DNA from: Cacajao melanocephalus
Lineage: Eukaryota; Chordata; Mammalia; Primates; Pitheciidae
Direction of reading: 5' to 3'
Assembly: GCA_963573385.1 (NCBI GenBank)
Contig: CAUYLG010070462.1
Span: 1-64,000, forward strand
Length of the DNA: 64,000 nucleotides
In this document: positions 24,263-37,019 of the stretch, piece after piece
How the letters are laid out: the number at the start of each line of letters is the position of its first letter
How positions within the stretch are numbered: the stretch's first letter is position 1
The notes under the pieces: model-generated
The model's database searches: none
What the model was told of the DNA's origin: nothing
The model's input: the letters and a program-made list of their open reading frames with translations, nothing else
Program-made: the position numbers and the translations under genes

Positions 24263-24721
24263 GACCATCCTGAAGACACAAGGTCATCAGATTTTCCATG
24301 GTCAAAATAATATTTAAAAATATTAAAGTTAGCTAGAGAGAAGGGGCAAGCCATCTACAAAGGGAACCCCATCTGCTCACAGTGAACCTTTCTGTAGAAA
24401 TCCTACAATCCAGAAGAGATTGGGGGCCTATATTCAACATTTTTAAATAAAAGAAATTCCAACTAAGAATTTTTTATCTGTTTAAACTAAGCTTCATAAA
24501 TGAAGGAGAAATATGATCCTTTTTCAGACAAGCAAATGCTAAGAGAATTTGTTACCAACAGACCTGACTTACAAGAGATCCTTAAATCAGTGCTAAATAT
24601 AGAAAGGAGAGACCCTTACTGGTCACCACAAAACACACACTTAGGTACATGTATCATTGGCACAACAAAGTAACAGCAAAATCAAGTCTGTATAATAAGC
24701 AGCTAATAACATGATGACAGG

Positions 24722-27700
24722 ATCAAATCTGCCCATATCAATATTGACCTTGAATGCAAATGGGCTAAATTCCCAATTAAAAGACACAGAGTGGAAAGTT
24801 GGATAAAGAAGCAAGACTCAACTTGCTCAAAGTAAAGGCATGGTAGAAAATCTACCAAGCAAATGGAAAAACATAACAAGGCAGGAGTTGCTATTCTAAT
24901 TTCAGAAAACAGAAAACAAGAAACAACAGACCTTAAACCAACAAAGATTAAAAAAAAAGACAAAGAATGGCATTACATAATGGTAAATGGCTCAATTCAA
25001 ATAAACAAGAGGACCTAACCTTAATATATATGCACCAAACACAGAAGCACTCAGATTCATAAAACAAGTTCCTAGAGACTTAAAAAGATACTTAGATAAT
25101 CACACAATAGTAGTGGGAGACTTCAACACCCTACTGTTGGAATTAGACAAATCAGAAAACTAGCAAAGATATTCAGGCTCTGAAGTTAACACTCACCCAA
25201 ATGGACATAGCAGACATCTACAAAACTCACTAGCCAAACATAACAGAATATACATTCTTCTCATCTGCACATGGAACATACTCAAAGTTGACCAATCAGC
25301 CATAAAACAATCCTCAGCAAATGCAAAAAATTGAAATAATACCAAATGCACTCTCAGGCCACAGTGCAATAAAAGTAGAAATCAGTACTAAGAAAATCAG
25401 TCAATACCATACAATTACGTGGGAATTAAACAACCTGCTCTGGAATGACTTTTGGGTGAATGATAAAACTAAGTCAAATAAAATTCTTTGAAACTAATGA
25501 GAACTAAGTTACAGCATGCCAGATTCTCTGGAACATGGCTAAAGCAGTGTAAAGAGGAAAGTTTATAGCACTAAACACCTACATTAAAAACTTATAAAGA
25601 TCTCAAATTAGTCACCCAATATTACACATAGAGGTACTAGAGAACTAAGAGCAAACCAATCCCAAAGCTAGCAGAAGACAAGATAACCATAATTATAGCT
25701 GAACTTAAGGAAATTGAGACTTGAAAAACCATACAAAAGATCAGCAAATCCAGACACTGATTATTTGAATGAATAAATGAGGTTGATAGACCATTAGCTG
25801 GACTAACAAAGAAAAAAAAAAAAGAGAAGGTCCAGATAAACACAATAAAAGATGACAAAGAGGACATTATCACTGACTCCACAGAAATGCAAAAAACCCT
25901 CAGACCTACTACTGGAACACCTGTATGAACACAGACCAGAAAACCTAGAAAAAATGAGTAAATTCCTATAAACTTACAACCTCCCAAGATTGAATCAGAG
26001 ACAAATTGAATCCCCTAGTAGACCAATAATGAGTTCTAAAATTGAATCAGTAACTAAATCCTAACAACCAGAAAAAGCCTAGGACCAGATGTATTCACTG
26101 CTAAATTTTACCAGATGTATAAAGAAAAGCTGGTACCACTCCTACTGAAAGTTTTCCAAAAAATTGAGGAGGAGGGATTCTTCCCTAACTTATTCTCAGA
26201 TGCCAGCATCATTTTGATACCAAAACATGGCAGAGATACTACAGAAAAAGAAAATTGCAGGCCAATATACTTGATAAACAGATGCAAAAAGTCCTGAACA
26301 AAATACTAGCAAACCAAATCCAGCAGCATACCAAAAATCTAATCCACCATAATAAAGTAGACTTTATGCAAGATGGTTTCAACAATGCTAATCAATAAAT
26401 GTGATTCATCACATAAACAGAACTAAAAACAAAAAAACACATGATCATCTCAATAGATGCAGAAGAATCTTTCAGTAAAATTAAACATTAATTCATATTA
26501 AAACCTCTTAACAAATTAGGCGTTGAGGAAACATACCTCAAAAGAATAAGAGCCATCTACGACAAACCCAGAGCCAATATTCTACAGAATGTGCAAAAAC
26601 TGGAAGCATTCCCCTTGAAAACTGGAGCAAGACAAGAATGCTCACTCTCACTACTCCTGTTCAACATAGTACTAAAGGTCCTAGCCAGAGCAATCAGGCA
26701 AGACAAAAAAATAAAAGGCATCCAAATAAGAAAAGGAGATGTCAAAATATTTCTGTTTGCAGACAATATGATTTTATTGCTAGAAAACCCCATAATCTCT
26801 TCCCAAAAGCTCCTAAATGTGATAAACAACTTCAGCAAAGATTCGGAATACAAAATCAATGTAGAAAAATCAGTAGCAATTCTATGCACAAACAACATCC
26901 AAGCTGACTGGTAAATCAAGAATGCAATCCCATTCACAATAGACATAGACACAAAATAAAATACCTAGGAATAGAACTAACTAGGAAGGTGAAAAATCTC
27001 CATAAGGAGAAGAGAAAACATTGCTGAAAGAAATCAGAGTTGACACAAACAAAAGGAAAAACATTCCATGCTCATGGATAGGAAGAATCATTATTGTTAA
27101 AATGGCCATACTGCCCAACACAATTTACAGACTCAATGCTATTCCTATCAAACTGTCAATGACACTTTTCACAGAATAAGAAAAAAAAAACTATTCTAAA
27201 ATTTATATACAACCAAAAAAGAGCCTTAATCTAAGGCAAAAAGTACAAAGCTGGAGGCATAACATTACCTAACCTCGAAGTATAATACAGAGCAACAATC
27301 CCCAAAACAGTATAGTTCTGGTACAAAAACAGACACATAAACCAATGGAACAGAATAGAGAGCCCAGAAATAAAGGCCCACATCTATGGCCATCTGATCT
27401 TTGACAAAGTTGACAAAAATGAGCAATGAAGAAAGGACTCCCTATTTAATAAGCGGTGCTAGGATAACTGGCTAATCATATGCAGAAGATTGAAACTGGA
27501 CCCCTTTATTACACCATACACAAAAATCAACTTAAGATGGATTGAAGACTTAAATGTAAAACCCCAAACTATAAAAACCCTGGAAGATAACTTAGAAAAT
27601 ATTATTATGGACATAGGACCTGGCAAAGATTCCATGATGAAGATGCCAAAGGCAAATGCAACAAAAACAAAAATTGATAAATCCGACCTAATTAAACTAA

Positions 27701-27785
27701 AGAGCTTCTGCATAGCAAAAGAAACTATCAAGAGAGTAAACAGATAACCTACAGAATAGGAGAAAATATTTGCAAACTAGACATC
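24722..27785 (+). pseudogene. L1 ORF2 remnant (endonuclease and reverse transcriptase), broken
   Basis: ORF2 encodes the endonuclease/RT of target-primed reverse transcription. Endonuclease text starts at 24740 (ATTGACCTTGAATGCAAATG) and soon loses a segment near 24815-24840. The RT domain spans about 25990-27000. The catalytic FADD-type motif near 26756-26767 reads Phe-Ala-Asp-Asn, so the second aspartate is gone. Open pieces remain at 26115-26297, 26591-26914 and 27490-27747, separated by stops and shifts. The reading ends at 27785 before the Cys-rich C-terminus. Confidence 0.88.
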
Positions 27786-28139
27786 TGTATTAGTCCGTTT
27801 TCATGCAACTGATAAAGACATAACTGAGACTGGGAAGAAAAAGAGGTTTAATTAGACTTATAGTTCTACATGGCTTGGGAAGCCTCAGAATCATGGCAGG
27901 AGGTGAAAGGTACTTCTTACATGATGGTGGCAAAAGAAAATGAGGAAGAAGCAAAAACGGAAACCCATGATAAACCCATCAGATCTCATGAGACTTAATC
28001 ACTATCACTAGAATAGCATGGGAAAGACCACCCCTCATGATTCAGTTACCTCCCCCTGGATCCCTCCCACAATATGTGGAAATTCTGGGAGAAACAATTC
28101 AAACTGATATTTGAGTGGGGACAAAGCCAAACCATATCA
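27786..28139 (-). mobile_element. MST-type LTR (ERVL-MaLR), minus strand
   Basis: Complete LTR: on the plus strand it starts TGTATTAGTCCGTTTTCATG and ends GCCAAACCATATCA, so the minus-strand LTR starts TGATATGGTTTGGC and ends CTAATACA, the usual TG...CA termini. About 354 bp. AAAGAGGTTTAATTAGACTT and GAATAGCATGGGAAAGACCA fit MSTA/MSTB better than THE1. Left-flank L1 text ends directly at it. Confidence 0.92.
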
Positions 28140-28656
28140 TTCCACTTTTGGTCTCTCCAAATCTCATGTCTTCACATTTCAAAACCAGTCATGCCTTCGC
28201 AACAGTCTCCCAAAGTCTTAACTCATTTCAGCATTAACCCAAAAGTCCACAGTCTAAAGTCTCATCTGAGACAAGGCAAGTCCCTTCCTCCTGTGAGCCT
28301 GTAAGTCAAATTCAAGCTCCTTACCTCCTAGATACAAGGAGGGTACAGGTATTGGGTAAATACAGCCATTTCAAACTGGAGAAATTGGCGAAAACAAGGG
28401 GGTTAGAGGGCCCATGCAAGTTTGAAATCCAGTGGAGCAGTAATATTTTAAGGCTCCAAAATGACCTCCTTGACTCCATATCTCACATTCAGACTACGCT
28501 GATGCAAAAGATGTGTTACCATGGTCTTGGGCAGCTCTGCCCTTGCGGATTTGCAGGATTCAGCCTTCCTCCTGGTTGCTTTCACAGTCTAGCATTCAGT
28601 GTCTGTGCCTTTTCCAGGTGCACAGTGCAAGCTGCCAGTGGATCTAGCATTCTGGT
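28140..28656 (-). mobile_element. MST internal sequence, truncated, minus strand
   Basis: Continues from the LTR with the common MaLR-int text (AGCATTAACCCAAAAGTCCA, GAGACAAGGCAAGTCCCTTC, GAGAAATTGGCGAAAACAAG, CATGGTCTTGGGCAGCTCTG). MaLR internal regions carry gag-like remnants but no working gene; the 130-codon plus-strand frame at 28352-28744 is an antisense shadow. It stops abruptly at 28656 against a hAT element, and the 5' LTR is missing. Confidence 0.85.
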
Positions 28657-28832
28657 CAGTCACTGTTTTTGTAAGTATTACTTTGTATCTTGGTTAAACC
28701 CTTTTGTTTACATAGTGGCTTTTGCAATACAGCAGCTGAGTTGAACAGCAGAGTAGTTGTGATAGAGAATGCATGATCTGCAAAACCCAAAATATTTACT
28801 GCCTGGCCCTTTATATAAAAAATTGACTGACT
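28657..28832 (+). mobile_element. hAT-Charlie nonautonomous fragment (MER1-type)
   Basis: ACTGTTTTTGTAAGTATTAC, GTTTACATAGTGGCTTTTGC, GAGTTGAACAGCAGAGTAGT, AAAATATTTACTGCCTGGCC and CTTTATATAAAAAATTG follow the family text in order, in the direction opposite to the copy at 2126. The 5' inverted-repeat end is missing at the junction with the MST sequence. Confidence 0.85.
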
Positions 28833-28838
28833 CATAAA

Positions 28839-29166
28839 GTTCAAATATATTTCAAAGAAGTGCAGTCCCAAGAGATTCTTTTGAAATATAAAAACTAGCC
28901 AAATAGGCAGTACTGAAGTTTTCTTAACCATTTACAATGTAGAATTATGTAAGAAATGCTATTAAAGAAAAGATAAACTGCTTCAAACCAAGAATTAATG
29001 ATGTCTATTCCAATTATTGCAGGAAATGTGTAATGCTTTTATTAAAATTTAATAAGAGATTTTTAATTACTTTAAAGTTTAATTTTAGCATCTGCTTCTT
29101 GGATCACACATCAGTTTTCTTGTTTATGACTACTCCTTACTTAATTTAGCAACTCTAAGCATATAG
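28839..29166 (+). repeat. Direct duplication, copy A (pair with 32921-33245)
   Basis: Begins GTTCAAATATATTTCAAAGA and ends CTCTAAGCATATAG. Aligned with copy B by eye it shows about 16 substitutions and a 4 bp indel in about 325 bases (about 95% identity), same orientation, offset about 4.08 kb. I cannot assign the unit to a repeat family. Confidence 0.93.
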
Positions 29167-29189
29167 GAAGTAACATTTGAGGTTGGTAC

Positions 29190-29375
29190 TAAATATATTG
29201 AAAAGGAAGAAATAAAACTGTCTTTATTCTCATATGACATGATGTCTTATGTAGAAAACTGCTCAAATAATAACTATAACTGATTTAACATGTTTGCCAG
29301 GGTCTTGGGATACAAAATCAATATAAAAAATTGAGTGCATTTTGTTCAAAGAAACGATAAAAGTTTCCTGAGAAT
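29190..29375 (+). mobile_element. L1M ORF2 fragment, plus strand
   Basis: ATTGAAAAGGAAGAAATAAA, CTTTATTCTCATATGACATG (the RT active-site stretch, with the Asp pair damaged), then GGGATACAAAATCAATATAA. Only about 190 bp remain. Confidence 0.7.
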
Positions 29376-29398
29376 GTTAATATTCCATACTTTGGTGT

Positions 29399-29548
29399 CA
29401 GCCCCCATCTTCTAATGGCAGCTCCTTTAACTCATGCAGCCCCAGCTCTTATAATGGTTGTGCAAACCTCTGATCCCTAAATTAAATCCTTACAGGATAT
29501 AATTATAGAGTGGTTCTCATTCTGCCAAGTGAATCCTGATAGATACAT
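29399..29548 (+). mobile_element. 3' end of an LTR, family uncertain
   Basis: CCAGCTCTTATAATGGTTGT, CTAAATTAAATCCTTACAGG, TAGAGTGGTTCTCATTCTGC and TGAATCCTGATAGATACA read like the 3' terminus of an ERVL-class LTR (LTR16/33-like). The 5' part is not recognisable. Confidence 0.4.
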
Positions 29549-30834
29549 CAAAAATTTTGAATTTTATTCTAGGCACAATGGGGAGATTTTGAAGAATTTA
29601 AGAATAGCCTGATTCATGGTTTTATAATATTACTCTTTTTATATGCAGTCAGGATTCTTGCTTTTGAAGTATGCAGACTCTATTTTTAACTAGGTGTTTG
29701 CACTATCTGTATCTTTGGATGTTGGTTCTGATTCATTGATTTAGCATCTTAGGTGTTATCTCTACCTTGGCTTGATACCTTGGATTTCAGACTTATTTCA
29801 ACCAATCATTTTGTATTTGATTTTAGATCTACCTTTTCTCTGGTCTAGCTCCTCAATGAGTTTTGCCTACCATTGTTGATGACCGAATTTTAATATATAC
29901 AGAATTATTAAATAATTTTTTCTTATGCAAATCTTAGTTCCTTTGGATCTGGTAAAAAACTTGTTTCCTGGAAATATATTATTTCTTAAGGTCAAGAATT
30001 TTTATGATGATATGCTATTTCATATTAGATATTATTACATGTGTAACTATTTTCTGCCGCTAATCAATACAACCACAACAAAAATGATGCTTTTAAAATA
30101 TGATTATTTTTGAGCCACTTTGATAAGTCAAAGGATCTCTGAGTCATGATAGACCTTGAGTTTATCTAATACTTTTTCAGAAAAAAATTATTTGTATAAT
30201 TAGAAAGGAGAAAGATAGTAATAAAACAATAAGATTTATTTTCATTTCAGGAGTAAACTAGAAATTCTTGCAATAAACAAAGTATTAATATCACAGAGAT
30301 CTGGATAACTATTATCGCAGTTTTCATTTACATATAGCATTTAGTGGAAACGTATAGTTGTAGGCTCTATTTACAGTAATCAATTAGATTTGTATTGTTC
30401 TAAATCTATATACAGTACCATTTGTCATAAGCAGTGATATTGAGTATCTATAAAATTGTTTAGAAAGCCATTGAGCTAGCAAATAAGAGTTCAAGCTTTA
30501 GCCTAGTTGTATCCCTACATTGGCAAAACAATGAATTGCTGAATCTGGGTTTAAATTACAAAGGTGAAAACTGTTATATATAACAGTTTTAATATATCTC
30601 CAACTAATGACATATATATATCTCCAACTAAAAAGAAATTTAAAAACAACCAGAATAAATAAAAACCAAACCAAACAAAATTCCAATCTCTAATACTTGA
30701 TAGAAGTGTATGTTTTAACAAGGTATTAACAAGGTATGTAAGGAATTCTCTCATGAATAATTTGTTATAAATACCAGGATGCAGAAGATATATTAAAATT
30801 TCATTTTTATACAACACCATTGGTGATAAGCAGG
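29549..30834. other. Unassigned AT-rich DNA
   Basis: About 1.3 kb without a named repeat. It holds the palindrome at 30567-30590 and a small direct repeat of ATATCTCCAACTAA at 30593 and 30618. Confidence 0.5.
30567..30590. repeat. Perfect 24 bp palindrome
   Basis: AAAACTGTTATA followed directly by TATAACAGTTTT, with no spacer. Confidence 0.95.
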
Positions 30835-31436
30835 AGTCTAAGGCCCCTGGTGCATACACACCTTCTCCCAGTTACTCAATCAAATAGTAATCTAGGTACT
30901 GTCGTAAAGAAACTTTGCAGATGCAATTAAAGTCCCAAATCAGTTGACCCTAAAATGGGGAAATTACTCATGTAGGTCAGGTTTAATCAATTGAGGCCTT
31001 TAAAAGCAGAGCCTTTTCTTTGGCTAGTCATAGAAGATGAAATTAGAGATACAAAGCATGAAAGAATTTGACCCATAACTGCTGACTGGGAGGTGAAGGA
31101 GTTTATGTGGCAAGGAATGTTGGCAGGTTCATAGTGCTGAGATTGGCCCTAACTGATAGCAAGCAAGAAAATGTGTCCTGAATCTTACAAAGCAAGGAGG
31201 TGAATTTTGTCTACACAAATAATGACCATGAAACGAGATTTTTCCCAGATCCTCAAAGAAGAACTCAGTCCGGCTGATACTTTGATTTCAGCCTTGTGAT
31301 ATTTTGAGCAGAGAACCTAGCCATGCTGAGCTGGACCTCTGACTTACAGAACTGTGAACTAATAAATGGGTGCTGTCATAAGTCTCTAACTTTGTGACAA
31401 TTTGTTACACAGCATAAAAACTAACACATTGTATAA
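30835..31436 (+). mobile_element. MLT1-family LTR (ERVL-MaLR), plus strand
   Basis: Follows MLT1 order: ACTTTGCAGATGCAATTAAA, GGCCTTTAAAAGCAGAGCCT, ACTGATTTCAGCC-type segment (GATTTCAGCCTTGTGATATT), CTGACTTACAGAACTGTGAACTAATAAA region with its AATAAA signal near 31360, and the terminus ATTTGTTACACAGC...CTAACACA. Diverged; an MLT1H-K-like age is plausible. Confidence 0.8.
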
Positions 31437-32642
31437 ATAGGAATGACAATTACCATTTCATTTTACTTCTTTCAGAGCCAGGTATGAAATAATTTCACAA
31501 TATTTATGAACCTTGTATGAACTATGATCATTAAATTAAAATGTTCTGTACTACAGTTTGTTAATCAAGGGCAAATGGGGAAATGTAAACACATTTAATA
31601 TCTCAACCTTTTCTTCAGGGAAGTACATTGACATTCTGTTCCCCTGGGAAATCTTTTTTAATGAAATGACCTTGAAATCAACCCTGAAAAATATGTATTT
31701 CAGTCAAAGTTTAATATATAGACTCAGAGTTTGGTCATTTATCTATCAGGGAATAATTATGGCTACCAGAATAGAAAATACTCTCCCTATTAGGCTTAAA
31801 AGTAATTTTAAGAGCTCAACTATTCTGATTGATATGACAACATCAATCTCATTAACCTCTGCAACTTACCACACTAGGGTGCATAGCATTAATTTTTCAG
31901 TCAGGGTCTGTGTTGTTGACTTTGACAGGCATTACTCATGATGACTGATATGAGCCACAGAACTATGACTGATAGAGAACACTCCCAGAAAGTCTCTGAA
32001 TGGATCCATAAGGCCTGTAGTTCTTGCCAAACACGATTTAAATTTAAAGGTGATTTAAATTTGGAGGTGAGTCATTTGAATTAGCGCATAAATGCCAAAG
32101 ATCTCAGAGAAGAGAATGCTGGCATGGGCAAGCATGGGCCTGTCTATAATCTAATTCTGTCTCAATCAAAGTAACAGTTCAAATTTAGTCTCAATCAAGG
32201 CAAACTTCAATGATTAGAACTCATTTCCAGGACGATGAAGTTTTGGTTTCTGGGGCTGATTTTTACAGCAGATTGCTTTGTGACCTTGAGCAACCTTTTA
32301 AGTCTCTTTTTTTCTTTTTCTAAAACAGTAACAACAAAATTGTAATGTCCGAAGCTCTCTCCTGAAGTGTTCAGGGAATATATTTTTTTTTTTTTTGGAA
32401 ACAACATTGAGAGACTCAGAGTGATGGTACAAAAAGCCAAATCTCATAAACAGCAAGATAAACAGCTCATCAAATATTTTTAACTTACAGTGTTAAATCA
32501 GAACTGAAAAAGAAAATTCTTGGCAATAAATGATAAAGGTATTTCTTAGAATGAAGTACCAAGAGAACACCTAACAGGAATCATAGTCCATTTAATATTT
32601 TAAAGTATTTTATAAAAATGTTCAGGCATAAATTTATAAAGT
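31437..32642. other. Unassigned DNA with a 127-codon chance-like frame
   Basis: No repeat recognised. The plus frame 31558-31941 (127 codons) is the longest outside repeats apart from 60507-60935; it has no known domain, no signal peptide and no neighbouring exon signals. By a rough stop-codon estimate, a frame or so of this length is expected by chance in 64 kb of AT-rich DNA. Confidence 0.5.
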
Positions 32643-32826
32643 AGAGGAATGATATAATAAACCTCAAACACCCATAAATTACATTAATAATTATCAACTT
32701 ATTTCAAATCTTTTTGGAGTTAAAATTCTCAAATAGAGAGATGATATAATAAACCTCAAGTACCCATAAACCACATTAATAATTATCAACTTATTTCAAA
32801 TCTTGTTGGAGTTATGTCATCCCATA
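32643..32826 (+). repeat. 92 bp tandem duplication (two copies)
   Basis: Copy 1 32643-32734, copy 2 32735-32826. Shared words include ATGATATAATAAACCTCAA and CATTAATAATTATCAACTTA; about 80 bp of each unit align with roughly 8 differences, while the last 12 bases do not. The underlying sequence and the CATTTTGAAGAAAATCTCTG text after it resemble an old L1ME 3'UTR. Confidence 0.9.
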
Positions 32827-32920
32827 TCATTTTGAAGAAAATCTCTGTATCATATTATTTCACATTACAGCCTAAGCATTCAGGTAAAAGACAATCCATT
32901 TTCAAAGATATTTCAAAAAT

Positions 32921-33245
32921 GTTCAAACATATTTCAAAGAAGTGCAGTCCCAAGAGATTCTTTTGAAATATAAGAACTAGCCAAACAGGCAGTACTGAAG
33001 TTTCACCATTTACAATGTAGAATTATGTAAAAAATACTATTAAAGAAAAGATAAACTGTTTCAAAGCAAGAATTAACGATGTCTATTCCAAGTATTGCAG
33101 GAAACATGTAATGCTTTTATTAAAATTTAACAAGAGACTTTTAATTACCGTTAAAGTTTAATTTTAGCATCTGCTTCTAGGATCCCACATCAGTTTTCTT
33201 GTTTATGACTACTCCTTACTTAATTTAGCAACTCTAAGCATACAG
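32921..33245 (+). repeat. Direct duplication, copy B (pair with 28839-29166)
   Basis: Begins GTTCAAACATATTTCAAAGA and ends CTCTAAGCATACAG. Unlike copy A it is not preceded by a hAT element. See copy A for alignment. Confidence 0.93.
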
Positions 33246-34639
33246 ATCTTTTAAAATCATAATAGTCTTAAAGTAAACTCATCCTGTGTATGTTGATAAT
33301 AGCTGTCCACTTTTTACGTTGCATTCAAAATGGTCATAGCCTACGTTTGGGTGATTTTTCTATCCTTAATATAGCATATTTTAAAATGGTTTTAACTTAA
33401 ACAATTAGTTACTGAATTTCTACTCATTTAAATATGCTCTTTGTCTCTTGATGTCAGTTTAAATCTTTTTCTTACATGAGGGGACATTATTAAGATTTCC
33501 AAAATATAAATTCAAATCAACATAATAAAAAATACCCAGAAGTTTTTTGGAAAGTAGACTACTGTAGGGGAGTTTGCTGTCTCATGAAATAATGCCAAAA
33601 TAACATTTAAACTAGAGGACAGATCATTGTCAAGACTAAACTAGCAAAATCACATGAAAGGGGAATAAAATCTGGGTTAGTGCAGGAATTAAACACTTTT
33701 TTAAGTCTTCTACAACAGTTCTACTTACTGCTTGGGAGAGAGAACAGCTGGCCTGCAATCTATTTTGCACAGGTGCAAAGAAGAAAATCTTTTTGAGGAA
33801 AAGAACAGTAACAGTTGACCTGACCTAATCCAATTGGACCTATGAGTAAATATACAAATGCATGTTTTTTTATCTCTTAAATGCCCTTAACAGGATGTTC
33901 TTGGTTAAAGATCACAGCAAGTAGAACCCAGGATGTAAAACATGGGTTCCTGGATAATAGCACAAAGGCTCTTCAACACTCTGGAGTGAAAAACTTGACA
34001 TATTTTATGATATAAACACTTTTGCTGTGTCAGGTACTCCCTGAATCTCATGTATTCTGGGCTGGTGGTTCATGCTCTAGATGGGAAGGAAGAACCTGGG
34101 GAACTGTTTTTGATTATTTACATTTCTATTTGCTTTGCCTGACCCTTTTGATTTCACATGTACTTAAAATTATTTACTAAAGCATGCTACTGGGTATGAT
34201 ATTTGATTAGCGTGAGTTTGTCTTGGCAATCCAATATTATGGATTAGTTCATTCTTCTCCAGAATGAGGCAAGATGTGTCAGTGTGTGCAAAAGAATTCA
34301 ACACACATATTCAAATCATTTACTTACTTAAAATGCCACTACTTTCAGGTTAACTCAACTTCTTTTTTGTTAAATTCTCAGGCTTTCAGGAATCCTCTTT
34401 TTTTCCTAGTTTTTCTCCCTGGACAACCTGTCTCGCTTACCAGTGTTTCTTACAGCGTCAATCATGTATTCTGCTCCGTCTTCAGGTAAAATCCAGAGCT
34501 CACATGTCTGTGGCTGGTTCTCATGTTCTGCTCTTATTTTATGATTGAACCATGGCGATTTTTCTTACTCCCCTTCAACCATAGCAACTTGGTTGACAAA
34601 AGGTAAATAGGAACAATTTCCAGAACATCGTATTATGTG
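33246..34639. other. Unassigned DNA holding repeat copy C1
   Basis: No named repeat apart from the unclassified unit at 33548-33684. Frames up to 71 codons (34274-34489) show nothing. Confidence 0.5.
33548..33684 (+). repeat. Unclassified direct repeat, copy C1 (pair with 36188-36325)
   Basis: Begins TGGAAAGTAGACT; shares AACTAGCAAAATCACA and GACAGATCATT with copy C2. About 84% identical by eye, same orientation, 2.64 kb apart. Older than the A/B pair, or two copies of an unrecognised dispersed repeat. Confidence 0.85.
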
Positions 34640-34745
34640 GTTGTTATGGGTTGAATGTTTTGGACCCTTCAAAACTACTGTTGAAACTTAATCCCCAATG
34701 CAACAGTGTTGCGAGGTGGGGCCTAATGGGAGGTGTTTTTATCCT
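34640..34745 (+). mobile_element. Fragment of an MLT1-like LTR, plus strand
   Basis: GTTATGGGTTGAATGTTTTG, GAAACTTAATCCCCAATGCA and GGTGGGGCCTAATGGGAGGT are the 5' part of a MaLR-type LTR. The rest is not visible. Confidence 0.6.
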
Positions 34746-34824
34746 GAGATTCCTCAGGATATAACATATAAACCATATATGTACAACGTTACCTGAAAAC
34801 CAATTCAGTTTAAAAAATATTTGG

Positions 34825-35990
<1,166 letters not shown>

Positions 35991-36003
35991 AAAAAATTAT
36001 TTG

Positions 36004-37019
36004 CTGGAGCATAGCCAGATTCAAACATTTCTCCTTTAATCGATAGAAATGATTTTTAGAAAAATAACACCATACATTTGAAATTTCAAACAAAAGTGAA
36101 TAGTATGAGATAAAATTATGTTGAAAATTATTTAGTATTTAAGTCAGGTGTTACACTCCTACTTGGAGTGCTTATACTTCAAAACCATGGAAAGTAGACT
36201 CATGAAGGGGAGCTTGCTGTCTCAGGAAATAACGTCAAAATAGCATTTAAACTAGAAGACAGATCATTATCAAGATTAAACTAGCAAAATCACAGGAAAT
36301 GGAAGTCAAATCCATGTTGGTGCAGTTTAGTTTTGCCCACCATTTTAGATCAGTATTTTATCTCTGTCCTTGTGACCTCAATGTTTCGGCTCCTTTGATT
36401 TCTTCTTGGGAATTGCAGAAAGATGAAAGACTAATTCTCTTATTTGTTTGGATTTAGATAATCAATTGTTAAAGCTGTACTGCCCTTGTTAGAAATTCCT
36501 ATATCTGAATTTTACCTTTTTCTTAAGCTCTCTTTTCCCATAATATATGCACCCTAATGGATTGCGTGCTGTTTAGCCTGTACTATTTATTCCAGAGTCC
36601 ACTTGTAGATATCATACCACACTATGCTTTCTCATCTCCTACTTGTATTTTTTGCTCTTTCTGCCAAACACATCTTTCTCATATTATTGAGCTCTGTTGC
36701 CATTGGGCTTTTTCTTTCTCTGTGTTACCTTCTACACTAAAAGCTACTTTTACTCTTTGTTTTACTATTCTACAGTTGGTGCCTAAAGGCCTTTAAGAAT
36801 AAGAAAGAATCAGTTTTTCACAGATGATCTAAGAAAACCACAATCCTTGGTTTTACAGCATTTTGCCATTAATCCTTTTTTTCATCTGAAGTGAGTTATA
36901 GAAACTCACATTCTTTAATATCAGACGAATTCAATAGGAAGGAACTATCTCCTCCTATCAGGTTTTCCTTTCAGATCATCCATTAATGGTATGAAATGCA
37001 TTCCTATTGTACTTTCTGC
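36004..37019. other. Unassigned DNA holding repeat copy C2
   Basis: Apart from the unit at 36188-36325, nothing recognised. Frame 36557-36796 (79 codons) has no known domain. Confidence 0.5.
36188..36325 (+). repeat. Unclassified direct repeat, copy C2 (pair with 33548-33684)
   Basis: Begins TGGAAAGTAGACT and ends TTGGTGCAG. See copy C1. Confidence 0.85.

Larger units (their letters stand above)
23270..24620 (+). pseudogene. L1 ORF1 remnant (RNA-binding chaperone), interrupted
   Basis: Degraded ORF1, the nucleic-acid chaperone that coats L1 RNA. Visible parts: coiled-coil text (23440-23760), the RRM-like region with AAATATGGGATTATGAAAAG, ATTGGTGTCTCTGAAAGAGA and CAACATTCAAATTCAGGAAA (23788-23940), then, after the LTR fragment, the C-terminal part with TTCAACATTTTTAAATAAAA and AAACTAAGCTTCATAAATGA (24436-24500). 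In-frame stops and a 288 bp insertion make it nonfunctional. Confidence 0.8.
22900..27785 (+). mobile_element. Long decayed L1 (L1PB/L1MA-like): 5'UTR, ORF1 and most of ORF2
   Basis: The 22900-23270 part matches L1 5'UTR style, ending in TGCAGCCCAGGAGTGCTAAG, wording shared with the 5'UTR of the L1 at 61151. ORF1 remnants follow to about 24620 and ORF2 from about 24722. Text stops at 27785, where an MST LTR begins; the L1 C-terminal and 3'UTR part is missing. An MLT2 LTR fragment interrupts ORF1 at 23975-24262. The preceding L1 ORF1 (to 22900) is a separate, older element. Confidence 0.88.

Noticed and set aside
26591..26914. 107-codon frame with clear reverse-transcriptase similarity
   Set aside because: A surviving piece of a broken L1 ORF2 with the active-site Asp lost; reported as part of the L1, not as a gene.
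28352..28744. 130-codon plus frame
   Set aside because: Lies antisense in MST internal sequence and runs into a hAT fragment; not a gene.
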